Source: G965222535 sp965222535
GTDB lineage: Bacteria; Pseudomonadota; Gammaproteobacteria; HK1
Assembly (NCBI GenBank): GCA_965222535.1
Contig: OZ244957.1
Span: 1,922,001 to 1,986,000 of the forward strand
DNA: 64,000 nt
Direction of reading: 5' to 3'
The notes under the pieces were generated by a model. The model worked only from the letters and a program-made list of their open reading frames with translations. It was not told the origin of the DNA and did no database searches. Numbering within the stretch: the stretch's first letter is position 1; every line of letters starts with the position of its first letter. The position numbers were made by a program, and so were the translations under genes. Positions 17,901 through 25,853 of this stretch are shown piece by piece.

Positions 17901-18458
17901 CACCTGAGCGAGGTCGCTATCAGCCGACGGATCATCAGCCAATTCCGCTAACACGCGATCGATCGCCAACTGGTATAACTCGTCGGCGTTGTCGCTGATG
18001 ATCGGGTGACTGCCTAAGCGTGCGAGCCACGGCATGTTACGCACCAAGCTGTGCGCCAAGGCGTCAATCGTCAGGATGCGCAGTCGCATCGGATGCTGCG
18101 TCAGCCGCCATTGGCGTTGGTGGTCGCGCAGCGCAGCGCGTTTGGCAAGCGCGTGCAGGCGTTGGTGGTGTGGGGTGATGGTCGCTCTTGCCTCGTCGGC
18201 GTCACTATGGGCATGCGTCAACGCACTGATGATGCGCTGACGCATTTCGGCGCAGGCTTTGCGCGTAAACGTGATGGCGATGATCTCTTCGGGTTCGTCA
18301 ACCAGCGCCAACAGACCTAAAAAGCGCTGGGTGAGTAGGGCTGTTTTGCCCGAACCAGCGGGGGCTTGGACGATACAGGAGCGGCTGGGATCGATGCTGC
18401 TCGCACGCTCGTTGGTATCTGCCAGCAGCGCTTGATCGCTGACGGTGCTGGTGTTCAT
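14985..18458 (-). CDS. AddA/RecB-like UvrD-type helicase-nuclease
   Basis: This 1157-aa superfamily 1A helicase has a C-terminal PD-(D/E)XK nuclease domain. Motifs visible in order are Walker A APAGSGKTALLTQRF (residues 32-46), Ia (AITFTRKACAEMRQR), Walker B-type LLIDEYQDTSHSH, motif III VVGDPMQSIYRFRQAD, motif V MTIHQAKGLEFDTVF, motif VI LVYVATTRARQRL, and the nuclease core FIVDYKSG near the C-terminus. It is expected to act with its partner in double-strand-break end resection and recombination. It overlaps the upstream nuclease gene by 4 bases. I leave the symbol empty because this gammaproteobacterial pair is usually described only as AddAB-like. Confidence 0.9.
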   Translation of the reverse strand: MNTSTVSDQALLADTNERASSIDPSRSCIVQAPAGSGKTALLTQRFLGLLALVDEPEEIIAITFTRKACAEMRQRIISALTHAHSDADEARATITPHHQRLHALAKRAALRDHQRQWRLTQHPMRLRILTIDALAHSLVRNMPWLARLGSHPIISDNADELYQLAIDRVLAELADDPSADSDLAQVLAHQDGDIVRLQRLLILFLQHREQYLSWFPCDLEASREPLEAALKRTVKARTQHVSERFPPARVKQLQRLAKEAVKTAEAVPDTPLAQLAAHAADDDTLLGQCALWRSLAALLLTDKGCWRKQLTKKQGFLSAATATTTAAEHKRTVLEALDELRQIATLDQALHALRNLPDTRYNEVQWRQLKSLIRLAHRTVASLRVTFSERQRVDFAEVTMAAIAALGPEDNPTDLGLALDYRIHHLLIDEYQDTSHSHHTLITRLLAGWLPDDGRTLFVVGDPMQSIYRFRQADVGLFIHSMTAGIADVDLQTLHLCTNFRSCAGIVEWNNRIFAAILPPHTDAVIGAAGFKSAIAAASPTPPTSATPAAVVLHPFAGSEEDTEARYLVDLIADEQKQYPRHTIAVLVRARAHLNPLLPKLNRRGVAWRGIKLQPLREVPLIIDLTSLARALCHAADRVAWLAVLRAPWCGLSLADLHQLVASQPQTLIIDALGDSQRLALLSADTQQRCQRVHRVMVAALAERGQRPLRCCVEGAWLALGGAACVAPSMLPDAERFLQRLDEVEQESGSIDPDQIGTLVDDLYAAPLAQAGVVEIMTIHQAKGLEFDTVFLPGLNRKARRDDRRLIEWAQIINPGHANDLLLAPWSLPNQDNRIRDLIHVIERDRDQHESTRLVYVATTRARQRLHLLACCDIAECFSSERQTPPPEERAPASGSLLALLWPAIEAEYRAAAKKISIARTTASTADNGIPSTVTRPPRRLPTGWTPPPLPSELHWYGTAPPMTVTPITFVWASHTAIAIGDLVHRLLKCIADEGLAHWSAVRVQQAYAQWRNWLSATGVSDAELDSATQRVQSAITAVLQDQRGRWLLHPHTDASSELSLSAVEARQVAQFRIDRTFIDEHGRRFIVDYKSGYHGGGDLEQFLAQEQLRYREQLERYARLLLAKSGGRAHLGLYFPLHQGWREWVFDVAQVSRANL

Positions 18459-21127
18459 GGCGCAGCGTCCGTAGTAACGTCCCGCAGCTCATGTACCCGA
18501 CACAGCGCTGATAGCTCACAGTAGCGGCAGGTTTGGGCGGGGTTCTTGGGTGCCACATTACGTTCCCCGCTGACAAACCCGTCAGCCAGCGCTGCGAGTG
18601 TCTGTTGCCACCCTAACATGGCGTCGGTCAGCGTCTGCTTTGCGTTGGCGGTGCCAACCGCATCGCCGATCCCAGACAAGCGCATCGTATCCGCGTCCGC
18701 TACCAATTGCGCGAATGCCAGTGCTTCAACCTGTTCTCCCTGTGCCAGCAGCGCGAGAGCATAGATCGGTAGTTGTGGGTCATCAGGACGCTCTCCATCC
18801 CAGTCACTGGTGCGGCGTACAGAAGTCTTGTAATCAATCACGCATATACCACCTGATTCTAGGGTGTCAATGCGATCAGGGCGGATCTGGATACAAAGCC
18901 CCGGCCATTGCATTTTTAGTGTTTGTTCATGTGCTTTGACAGCGAATGGCGGGCGTTGGCGCTCAACCCGTGCAAGCCACACCGTGGCCAATTGGTGCAG
19001 ACGCTGCTGCTCCAATCGGCGTAATCCTGCATTCAAAGTGTTGGGATAACGCCGTTGCATCGCATACAGTGCCTGGTCGGTGCTGCATGCGATTAGTTTT
19101 TCAAGTTGTTTGTCCGTGATGCTGTTTAAACGGTGCTGGTCGCCAAGGTGCCGCCAGATGTCAGCCATCAACCAATGAACCAACAGGCCGCGTTCACGGC
19201 CATCCCAGCCACAACTGCGGGCGGTAACGGTAGTCGCAGCAAGTCGGTGGGTCGCAAACGCTTTGAATGGGCACTGTGACTGGTGCTGCAGTACCTCCAC
19301 CCCGCGCCATTGGCGATCGTCCGCTGGCAGTCGCGGCGACGGATCAGCGATTAGCTCTAGCTCTGCGCCAAGCGCCTGTTGTCGGCACTGCGCTTCGATC
19401 GCAGTAGGCCGCGCGGCGGTTGGTGGTGCAACCGGGATCGCAGACAGCAGCGGGCTGACGCTCATCGTGCGATCTTCAACGTTCAGTGCATGGCTGAAGA
19501 CTACTTCATCCGCAGCAGCTTGTAGGCGTGACAGGGTTGCCATGGCTTGCTCACGTACTGCCGCAGGGCTGCTGTCGGGTACGCCAAAGCGGCGCTGCAA
19601 GGCTAACGGCAGGAAGGCGTTGGCGCGCACCTCGCCCGGCCAGTGCTCGCTATTTGCGCCGATAACCCACAGCCGATCAAAGCACATCCCCAGACTTTCA
19701 ATAACCCCCAGAATTTGTATCGGCGCAGTGCTCACGGACCCTGGTTGATGCACGGTGTCCATCAATAATGCGCTAATTCGCTGCAGTGCGCTATCCACCG
19801 TCATTGCTGGAAGCACGCCGTCTAAGCAGCTAAAGCGTAGCAACACTTCTTGGGTTGCACTGACCGCCTGCCAGGTAGTCGAGTCGCTGCACAACGCGCC
19901 GGGCCATGCCAAGCGTTGCAGTGCATAAGTGAAATACTCACTCCAGGCTTTAGCACCGACAACCGCGGATGCCGTGGTTGCGGTTAGGTCCGCCATGGCG
20001 TGCAAGCGCTTTAACCAAAGCTCGGGTGGTGGTACAACAGCGCGCTTGGCGGCGATCGAGATCAGATGTTCGAGGCTGGTCAGCGGTTCGCTGCGGCGGC
20101 GCAGCTCAGCGTCCAGCAACACCCGGGCGCGATACTCATTTTCGTCATCAGCGAAAAAACGCGAACGCAAGAACTGACCAATGCTGCGCACCGATACCGT
20201 TGGGGCAAGCAGCGCGAGTCCCGCCAGCGCATCGCTGACCGGCGCCAAGCTTACAAGCGGTGATCCTAAGCTGATATTGAAGGCGCTGTGTCTTGCGGCT
20301 GCGGGTTGGGGAAGGAGGTGTTGTGGGTGCAGGCAATCGGCGAATACCTGTTCGATGCGCTGCCGTCTGCGCTCTATATCGCTGATGATGACAGCGATAT
20401 AGAGATGGGGGTTTTGCTCAAGCGACTGGCGCGCCCAAGCGGCGCTGGCGCGTAGCTCGGCATCCTCGTCAGTCAGTTCATAGCGTACGCTGCGCGGTGC
20501 TGGGCGTGCCAGTGGTCGCCACTCGGTTGTTACCGCAACAGCTTGAGCTTTCATGGCCGCCAGCAAACGCTGTTGCAGTGGCGTCATCTGCTCAAAACCG
20601 GCGATTACGAACGCCTGCGCTAAGCGTTGCCTAAGCGGGGCAAAGCGCTGTTGCACGATGCTGATCAATTGCAGCTCAGCATCGCAAAAGCCGATCATCT
20701 GACGCGCTGAGAGGCGTTCACGTACGTGTTGCGACCAAGTACAGTAGGCGGCTGTTTCGGCAGTCCCGTAAGCGCCCACCTGACTGCGATCGATCGCGTA
20801 ATGCACTACCAACCGATCGGCGGCGATCGCATCAATGGCGGTGGCATTGATATTCAGCAGTGGGTTAGTGGCGGCGATCGCTTGCTGCCACAGGCAGCGC
20901 TGCCAGTCCGCTGTCGCCAAGGGGCGATCAACGATGCCAAGATCGAGGCATTGGCACCAGCAGGTTTCGATAAAATCCTGCCACGGCTGGACCTTGGCGC
21001 TCGGCCAACAGCGTTCGCCCAAGGCCTGCTGAGCGCTGTTGTAGCTGTCGGCTACGCTGCGCGCAAGGCGCCGGGTGGCGGTGATCACCGCTGCCCCGTC
21101 GTGAAGCGATTGGATTAGTCGCTGCAT
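18455..21127 (-). CDS. AddB-like PD-(D/E)XK nuclease (probable DNA repair protein)
   Basis: This 890-aa partner of the AddA-like helicase resembles the proteobacterial family named probable DNA repair protein. It has a degenerate helicase-like N-terminal part without a clear Walker A, and a C-terminal RecB-type nuclease with GGICVIDYKTSVRR. A Cys in HQSQCPFKAF before the nuclease core plus the C-terminal trio CRYCELSALC fit the 4Fe-4S staple known from AddB. The 4-base overlap with the next gene supports a two-subunit enzyme. This would be the cell's RecBCD/AddAB-type resection machine, but I cannot tell whether RecBCD also exists elsewhere. Confidence 0.88.
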   Translation of the reverse strand: MQRLIQSLHDGAAVITATRRLARSVADSYNSAQQALGERCWPSAKVQPWQDFIETCWCQCLDLGIVDRPLATADWQRCLWQQAIAATNPLLNINATAIDAIAADRLVVHYAIDRSQVGAYGTAETAAYCTWSQHVRERLSARQMIGFCDAELQLISIVQQRFAPLRQRLAQAFVIAGFEQMTPLQQRLLAAMKAQAVAVTTEWRPLARPAPRSVRYELTDEDAELRASAAWARQSLEQNPHLYIAVIISDIERRRQRIEQVFADCLHPQHLLPQPAAARHSAFNISLGSPLVSLAPVSDALAGLALLAPTVSVRSIGQFLRSRFFADDENEYRARVLLDAELRRRSEPLTSLEHLISIAAKRAVVPPPELWLKRLHAMADLTATTASAVVGAKAWSEYFTYALQRLAWPGALCSDSTTWQAVSATQEVLLRFSCLDGVLPAMTVDSALQRISALLMDTVHQPGSVSTAPIQILGVIESLGMCFDRLWVIGANSEHWPGEVRANAFLPLALQRRFGVPDSSPAAVREQAMATLSRLQAAADEVVFSHALNVEDRTMSVSPLLSAIPVAPPTAARPTAIEAQCRQQALGAELELIADPSPRLPADDRQWRGVEVLQHQSQCPFKAFATHRLAATTVTARSCGWDGRERGLLVHWLMADIWRHLGDQHRLNSITDKQLEKLIACSTDQALYAMQRRYPNTLNAGLRRLEQQRLHQLATVWLARVERQRPPFAVKAHEQTLKMQWPGLCIQIRPDRIDTLESGGICVIDYKTSVRRTSDWDGERPDDPQLPIYALALLAQGEQVEALAFAQLVADADTMRLSGIGDAVGTANAKQTLTDAMLGWQQTLAALADGFVSGERNVAPKNPAQTCRYCELSALCRVHELRDVTTDAAP

Positions 21128-21152
21128 TGGTGGTGGTTATCCAGTGCGTTGC

Positions 21153-21971
21153 TCACCGCTGGCAGCGGTTGCAATAAAAAGTCGAGCGTTGCCCGCTAAA
21201 GCATTTGCTGATGGGCTTGCGGCAGCGATGGCAGGGTTCTCCAGCGCGTGAGTACACCCGCAGCATGGCCTTGAAAGTCCCGGTTTTGGCGTAGGGGTCG
21301 ATGTAATCGCGCAATGTGGTACCGCCGCAGTCGATCGCCATGCGCAAGGTGTTGCGCACCGCGTTCACCAAGTCCCCATAGCGCCTTTGCGAAATGCAGT
21401 TAGTCAGGCGATGTGGGTGAATGCCCGCCTCAAACAAGGCTTCTGAGGCATAAATATTGCCGATCCCAGCGACAATATGCTGATCCATCAGCAGCGGTTT
21501 GATCGCGCGTTGGCGGTGGTGGCAGATGCGATACAGGGCCTCGGCGGTGAAGCCATCCTCTAAGGGCTCAAGCCCAAGGTCGCGTAGCCGCGGGTGTACA
21601 TCGACCCCCTCCCCGGGATGCCACAACACGATACCGAAACGACGCGGATCACGCAGGCGCAGGCAGGTGCCATTGGTGAACCTCAGATCCAGGTGGTCGT
21701 GCGCTGTCGGTGGGCTGTTGGGGGCGGCAAAATGCAGGCTGCCGGACATCCCGAAGTGCACGATAAGGCTGCCGCCATTGGTATCGATCAATAGATACTT
21801 GGCACGCCTGCGCACTGCGGTGACCACGCGCTGTTGCAAACACCGATCGAGGTAGGCGGTGATCGGCAAGCGTAACTTCGGCTGGCGCACGCAGGCACCG
21901 GCAAAGGTATGCCCATTGATAACCGCCATGATCTGGCGACGGCTGTTCTCAACCTCCGGTAGTTCAGGCAT
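21153..21971 (-). CDS. mutM: Formamidopyrimidine-DNA glycosylase
   Basis: Fpg/MutM removes 8-oxoguanine and formamidopyrimidines by base excision. The product (272 aa) starts MPELPEVEN, giving the catalytic Pro right after the initiator Met and the adjacent Glu. It has the helix-two-turn-helix region QHIVAGIGNIYASEALFEAG and a C-terminal zinc finger with CHRC and CNRC. I chose ATG 21971 because the N-terminal Pro must follow the Met. The longer frame to 22028 adds unrelated residues. The start overlaps the DUF368 gene stop by 8 bases. The linkage to the AddAB-like genes makes this a DNA-repair cluster. Confidence 0.96.
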   Translation of the reverse strand: MPELPEVENSRRQIMAVINGHTFAGACVRQPKLRLPITAYLDRCLQQRVVTAVRRRAKYLLIDTNGGSLIVHFGMSGSLHFAAPNSPPTAHDHLDLRFTNGTCLRLRDPRRFGIVLWHPGEGVDVHPRLRDLGLEPLEDGFTAEALYRICHHRQRAIKPLLMDQHIVAGIGNIYASEALFEAGIHPHRLTNCISQRRYGDLVNAVRNTLRMAIDCGGTTLRDYIDPYAKTGTFKAMLRVYSRAGEPCHRCRKPISKCFSGQRSTFYCNRCQR

Positions 21972-22884
21972 CTCTTGGCCGCGTATGGCCTCCAAAGTGT
22001 GCAAGCGCGATGACCAGCAGGAAGCCAAGAGCCATCAGCGCCGTGGCACTCCAGAACGTGCTATCAAAGTGCTCGGGCAGCATCGGTGACGCTGCGATCT
22101 GCCGTTGCTTGCCGCCGATGAGTTCATATTGGCGCAGTTGGAACGGCCACACGAGCCATAGCGAGCCGAGCAACAAGCCACCCATGAAGTGTAGGATAGT
22201 GCTGTAGAAATGCGCTAACAGCCATGCCAGCACGCGCGAAAAAAGCAGCAGTGCGGTAACCGCTCCAAGAGCAAATGGGATCACAATATGCAGTTGCAAG
22301 TAAGCAACCGCGGTCAGTATGACCTCATACTTGCGCAGCAGCAGCAACACAAAAGAACCCGAAATCCCCGGCAGCATCAAAGCCGCCGTCGCCGCCATAC
22401 CGCTGGCGAAAATAAACCAAGCAGCGTCTGGGGTTGCAACCGGGATGCGCGTTGCCAATAGCAAACCAGCGACGGTGCCGCCCGCAAACCACCACCAGCA
22501 GTTGCGGTTGCGGCTTGGCTTGCTACTTAGCAGCAGTTTTATCGACCCCAGGATTAACCCGAAGAACAGCGCATAAACCAGCTCTGGGTGGGTATGCAGC
22601 AAGAGCGGCAGCGAGACCACGCGAGTCAACACAAAAAGCGCGCTTATCATCCCTATGCCTAATGGGATCAGCAGCGCGGCGTCCACATGGGACAGCGCCT
22701 GGCGCAAACGCCGCCGCCATAGCAATCGCAGCAGCGTCCCATCAAAGCGCCGGATGGCATGGATAAGGCGCGCATAAATGCCCACCACCAATGCCATCGT
22801 ACCGCCGCTGACTCCCGGGATCACATCCGCAGCGCCGATTAGCATGCCGCGACCAATATGGCACAGAGCATCTAGCAGGTTCAT
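21964..22884 (-). CDS. DUF368 (PopT-type) polyprenyl-phosphate flippase family protein
   Basis: This 306-aa polytopic membrane protein has the family's N-terminal block GMLIGAADVIPGVSGGTMA (residues 13-31) and the repeat-like LMLPGISGSFVLLLLRKYE in the second half. That inverted-repeat organisation is typical of DUF368. Members of this family (PopT) have been reported to recycle undecaprenyl phosphate across the membrane, parallel to DedA proteins. Assigning that role here is by family only. It lies between hemE (24-base gap) and mutM (8-base overlap), with no obvious functional link to either. Confidence 0.88.
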   Translation of the reverse strand: MNLLDALCHIGRGMLIGAADVIPGVSGGTMALVVGIYARLIHAIRRFDGTLLRLLWRRRLRQALSHVDAALLIPLGIGMISALFVLTRVVSLPLLLHTHPELVYALFFGLILGSIKLLLSSKPSRNRNCWWWFAGGTVAGLLLATRIPVATPDAAWFIFASGMAATAALMLPGISGSFVLLLLRKYEVILTAVAYLQLHIVIPFALGAVTALLLFSRVLAWLLAHFYSTILHFMGGLLLGSLWLVWPFQLRQYELIGGKQRQIAASPMLPEHFDSTFWSATALMALGFLLVIALAHFGGHTRPRDA

Positions 22885-22908
22885 CGGTCCATCACCATCC
22901 CCGCCGCG

Positions 22909-23967
22909 TTAAAGGTGGTATGCGGGGCTGAACGCATGTACTGCTTCAATGCAGGTCTGCACGCCCTCTAATGGGGTGTCGGGGGGGATTCCATGGCCTA
23001 GATTGAAGATGTGCCCATGGCCACTGCCTGCGGCGGCTAATACGCGCTTCACTTCGTGCTCAATACAGTGTTTGGGGGCGCGCAAAATCGCCGGGTCGAG
23101 GTTGCCTTGCAAACAGACGCTGGTGCCAACGGCGCTGCGCGCCGTATGCAGGTCGGTGGTCCAGTCCAGCCCTATCGCCTCACAGCCAGTGGCGGCAGTG
23201 TCTTTGACCCAGCCGCCACCACCCTTGGTGAAGACGATGAATGGCGGTGCCAAAGCGCCTGTTTGTTGGTGCACTGCGCTAATCACCTGGGCCATATAGG
23301 CGCGCGAGAACTCGGTATAGGCGGATGGCGTCAACACCCCGCCCCAAGTGTCAAAAATCATCAACACCTGCGCTCCGGCGTGTACTTGCGCACTTAAGTA
23401 AGCACTCAATGCGTTTCCGAGGTGCTTAAGTAGGCGATGCAGCAACGCCGCATCTTCGTATAATAATGCTTTGATATGGTAGTAACGCGTTGACCCACGG
23501 CCTTCCACCATATACGTCGCCAACGTCCACGGGCTGCCGCAAAAACCGATGAGCGGGATGCGATCGTGAAGTTCAGCGCTGAGCAGTCGCACTGTATCCA
23601 TTACATAGCCAAGATCAGCTTCTGGATCGGGCGCGCCAAGCGCTGCTATATCCGCAGCGCAGCGCAGCGGGTTTGCGAATACCGGCCCCGCATTGTCGCT
23701 GAATTCGAGTTCCAGCCCCATTGCCGCAGCCACCAACAGGATATCGGAAAACACGATTGCCGCATCCAGCGGATAGCGACGCAAGGGTTGCAGCGCCGCC
23801 TCGCAGGCATAATCGGGAGTCGCGCAGAGGGTGGTAAAACAACCGGCTTTGGCGCGTAACGCACGGTATTCCGGCAAGTACCTGCCGGCCTGGCGCATAA
23901 ACCACACTGGAGTGCGGTCAAGCGGCTGCAATCGCAGCGCCCGTAATAGCCTGTCGTTGCTTGGCAT
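22909..23967 (-). CDS. hemE: Uroporphyrinogen decarboxylase
   Basis: HemE decarboxylates uroporphyrinogen III to coproporphyrinogen III in haem synthesis. The 352-aa cytosolic enzyme shows signature 1, TPVWFMRQAGRYLPEYR (residues 19-35), and signature 2, GFCGSPWTLATYMVEG. It ends with the GHGIPPDTPLEGV block. Length matches the family. It is preceded by the DUF2066 gene (8-base gap) and followed by DUF368, so it is mid-operon. Confidence 0.97.
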   Translation of the reverse strand: MPSNDRLLRALRLQPLDRTPVWFMRQAGRYLPEYRALRAKAGCFTTLCATPDYACEAALQPLRRYPLDAAIVFSDILLVAAAMGLELEFSDNAGPVFANPLRCAADIAALGAPDPEADLGYVMDTVRLLSAELHDRIPLIGFCGSPWTLATYMVEGRGSTRYYHIKALLYEDAALLHRLLKHLGNALSAYLSAQVHAGAQVLMIFDTWGGVLTPSAYTEFSRAYMAQVISAVHQQTGALAPPFIVFTKGGGGWVKDTAATGCEAIGLDWTTDLHTARSAVGTSVCLQGNLDPAILRAPKHCIEHEVKRVLAAAGSGHGHIFNLGHGIPPDTPLEGVQTCIEAVHAFSPAYHL

Positions 23968-23975
23968 CGGCGCTC

Positions 23976-25178
23976 TCAGCGAGGGGAAAGCATCAGTTGT
24001 AACGTGGTATGGGTGTTGCGATGAGCGGCAGTCGCCTGTGGTGCTGATAAGACCCCGCCCAAGCTGATGACATTCAGGAACACGCTGGCGCTGCCTCTGA
24101 CGCTGACGCTGAAGACGGCTTTATCGTGGAATAAAATGCTAGGCTGCACATAGTGGGTGCGATCCGATTGACGTAACGCCTGCAATGCGCGGGTGAAATC
24201 GTTGAAGCCGGTGATGCCGCTGACAATGACGCTGAAGCGCGCAACTTTATTGGTTGGTGCTGGATCGAGATAAAACGCCGCCAAACGATCGACACAGCGC
24301 TGGAAGCCTTCTTCGATGGTCAGTTCAATGTTGTCCTCGACGGTTGTCCAGCGTTGCTGCACGTGCGCGATGTAGAACGTCCAATCGGTTTCAAAGAAGC
24401 CGCCTGCAGTGCGTTGGGTGCGGGCGATCAGCACTGCTTCCGCCGCATAGCGGGCTGAGACATTCCTGATCGTATCATCAGGAATATCCTGCAAGTTTGC
24501 CATATTAATACCCGATTGAAGGTCTGACTGTTGTTGTGACAATACCAGCGATACCCCACGATGGTTCTCCACTTGGCGCATGATCGACAGCGCTTCGGTT
24601 TGCGTTAATATCTCGCCACTTGACCCAACGCGGGGATAAAGTGCAGCGCTCTCGGCCTTATCGTTGAGCGCCATCCATACCAGTACAGCAGGGCGAATGT
24701 TGCCCCACGTCTGGAGCTTGGCTTCACGCAGTGCGTCATTGACTAGGGGTTTTTCGAACGCCACCCACAAACCCAAACGCGGATCGTCGCCTGCGGTGAG
24801 TAAGCGCGACTGGTAGCTGTACTGTTGGACCATCGTGGGCGCGTCCGCCAGTGCCTGCGATAGCTCTGCTTGCTGCAGTACCGTGCGCTCTCCACTGACC
24901 TTGACAAATACCCGCGCTAAGGCGGTCTTTAGCGCGGCGATGCGAGTCGTTTCCTGTTGATTATCCACCGGCACCCACGCCGCGTACAAGGTGTTGATCT
25001 CTGCCGCTGAGCCAGTCGCAGCAGCACTGACTAGCAACAGGCCGATCCACCCATGCAAGAAATGATGCCAGCTAATGCGCGCATTTTTGAGCAGAGCGCA
25101 AAGTGCAACGCGTTCAGCAAATTTTCCGAGGTGCCATTTGAAGGTGCGCCTATTGCAACGGTAGTTATAAGGCGACAT
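23976..25178 (-). CDS. DUF2066 family exported protein
   Basis: The frame encodes up to 400 aa. After a hydrophobic signal (GWIGLLLVSAAATGSAAE, about residues 43-60) come the DUF2066 features: LYAAWVPVDNQQ, ALARVFVKVSGERTVL, LWVAFEKPLVNDAL, and TTVEDNIELTIEEGFQRC. The function is unknown; it is an envelope protein typical of gammaproteobacteria. The start is uncertain. The only in-frame ATG (25178) lies within a family 1 repeat, and the first 25 or so codons read through repeat sequence (25108-25140 resembles half of a palindrome). A shorter start (for example TTG 25058, or a CTG upstream of it) is possible. It is the first gene of the hemE-mutM-AddBA run. Confidence 0.8.
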   Translation of the reverse strand: MSPYNYRCNRRTFKWHLGKFAERVALCALLKNARISWHHFLHGWIGLLLVSAAATGSAAEINTLYAAWVPVDNQQETTRIAALKTALARVFVKVSGERTVLQQAELSQALADAPTMVQQYSYQSRLLTAGDDPRLGLWVAFEKPLVNDALREAKLQTWGNIRPAVLVWMALNDKAESAALYPRVGSSGEILTQTEALSIMRQVENHRGVSLVLSQQQSDLQSGINMANLQDIPDDTIRNVSARYAAEAVLIARTQRTAGGFFETDWTFYIAHVQQRWTTVEDNIELTIEEGFQRCVDRLAAFYLDPAPTNKVARFSVIVSGITGFNDFTRALQALRQSDRTHYVQPSILFHDKAVFSVSVRGSASVFLNVISLGGVLSAPQATAAHRNTHTTLQLMLSPR

Positions 25179-25322
25179 CGAGAAATCTCAAGGGGATAGG
25201 GGGGTGGGGGAAGGGGCATGATTGTCTGTAACGTAAGTCATTGATTTATAACCATTACCACAATAGACAAGCCTCGCATGGCATCTCAAAAAACTAACGA
25301 AGCTGGTTTTTTTGAGTCGCCC
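25173..25322. repeat. Family 1 palindromic element upstream of the DUF2066 gene
   Basis: This second copy has the same internal order as the rpmJ-rpsM element: a left end near ACATCGAGAAATCTC, a G-rich block (25193-25217), TAACGTAAGTCATTGATTTA from about 25230, CAATAGACAAGC, and a right-hand palindrome GGCATCTCAAAAAAC...GGTTTTTTTGAGTCGCC. It is more diverged than the first. A further degenerate G-rich copy appears around 25550-25670. The rest of 25323-25699 shows no gene. Confidence 0.72.
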
Positions 25323-25699
25323 ATAAGTCAATGCCTTGTCCAATTGCGGGTTTCCGCTTTTTCTGATCTGTATCCTATTTGAGGCGATACGCAGCACCCA
25401 GACCCGATTTATTTGTCTAGGGCGTGGTGTTCGCACAGCACCAAGCAGGCATGTGCTCTATGGCTTGCCATGCTACCGTTCAACCCATCTGTAGCTGCTT
25501 ATCATATCAAACGTGCAGGGTGAGCAACACGACCACCACTGTACGGTCTTGGGCACATCGAAAAACAGGGGGGTGGAGGAAGGCCATGGTTACTTGTAAC
25601 GGTAAGTCCCGATTAAGTTATCGATGTGCGCTTGATGCTACTTGGAGGTAGAGGAAGGGGGGTATAATCAATCCTTGCTGCAGCCAGAAGCAATAACCG

Positions 25700-25846
25700 A
25701 AGCTATCCCAGAGCGCCAAGCGGCACAAAATGCACGGCACCCAGTCAGATACCAATCCCTCGGCTATCTCCCAGAGGGAGAGAGGGCCACGCACAGTGTG
25801 GGAACGTGCTCAATCAAGCAATCTTGAAGGATTGCAAGTATCGTTT
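25700..25846. repeat. Family 3 palindromic element (inverted copy)
   Basis: Read on the minus strand, this matches the elements at 39571-39720 and 44207-44355: ATACTTGCAATCCTTCAAGA at one end, GAGCACGTTCCCACACTGTG, a central CTCTCCCTCTGGGAGA palindrome, then TGCCGTGCATTTTGTGCCGC and TTGGCGCTCTGGGA. It abuts the end of the MFS gene. It has no coding capacity of its own. Confidence 0.72.
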
Positions 25847-25853
25847 CCTGAAA

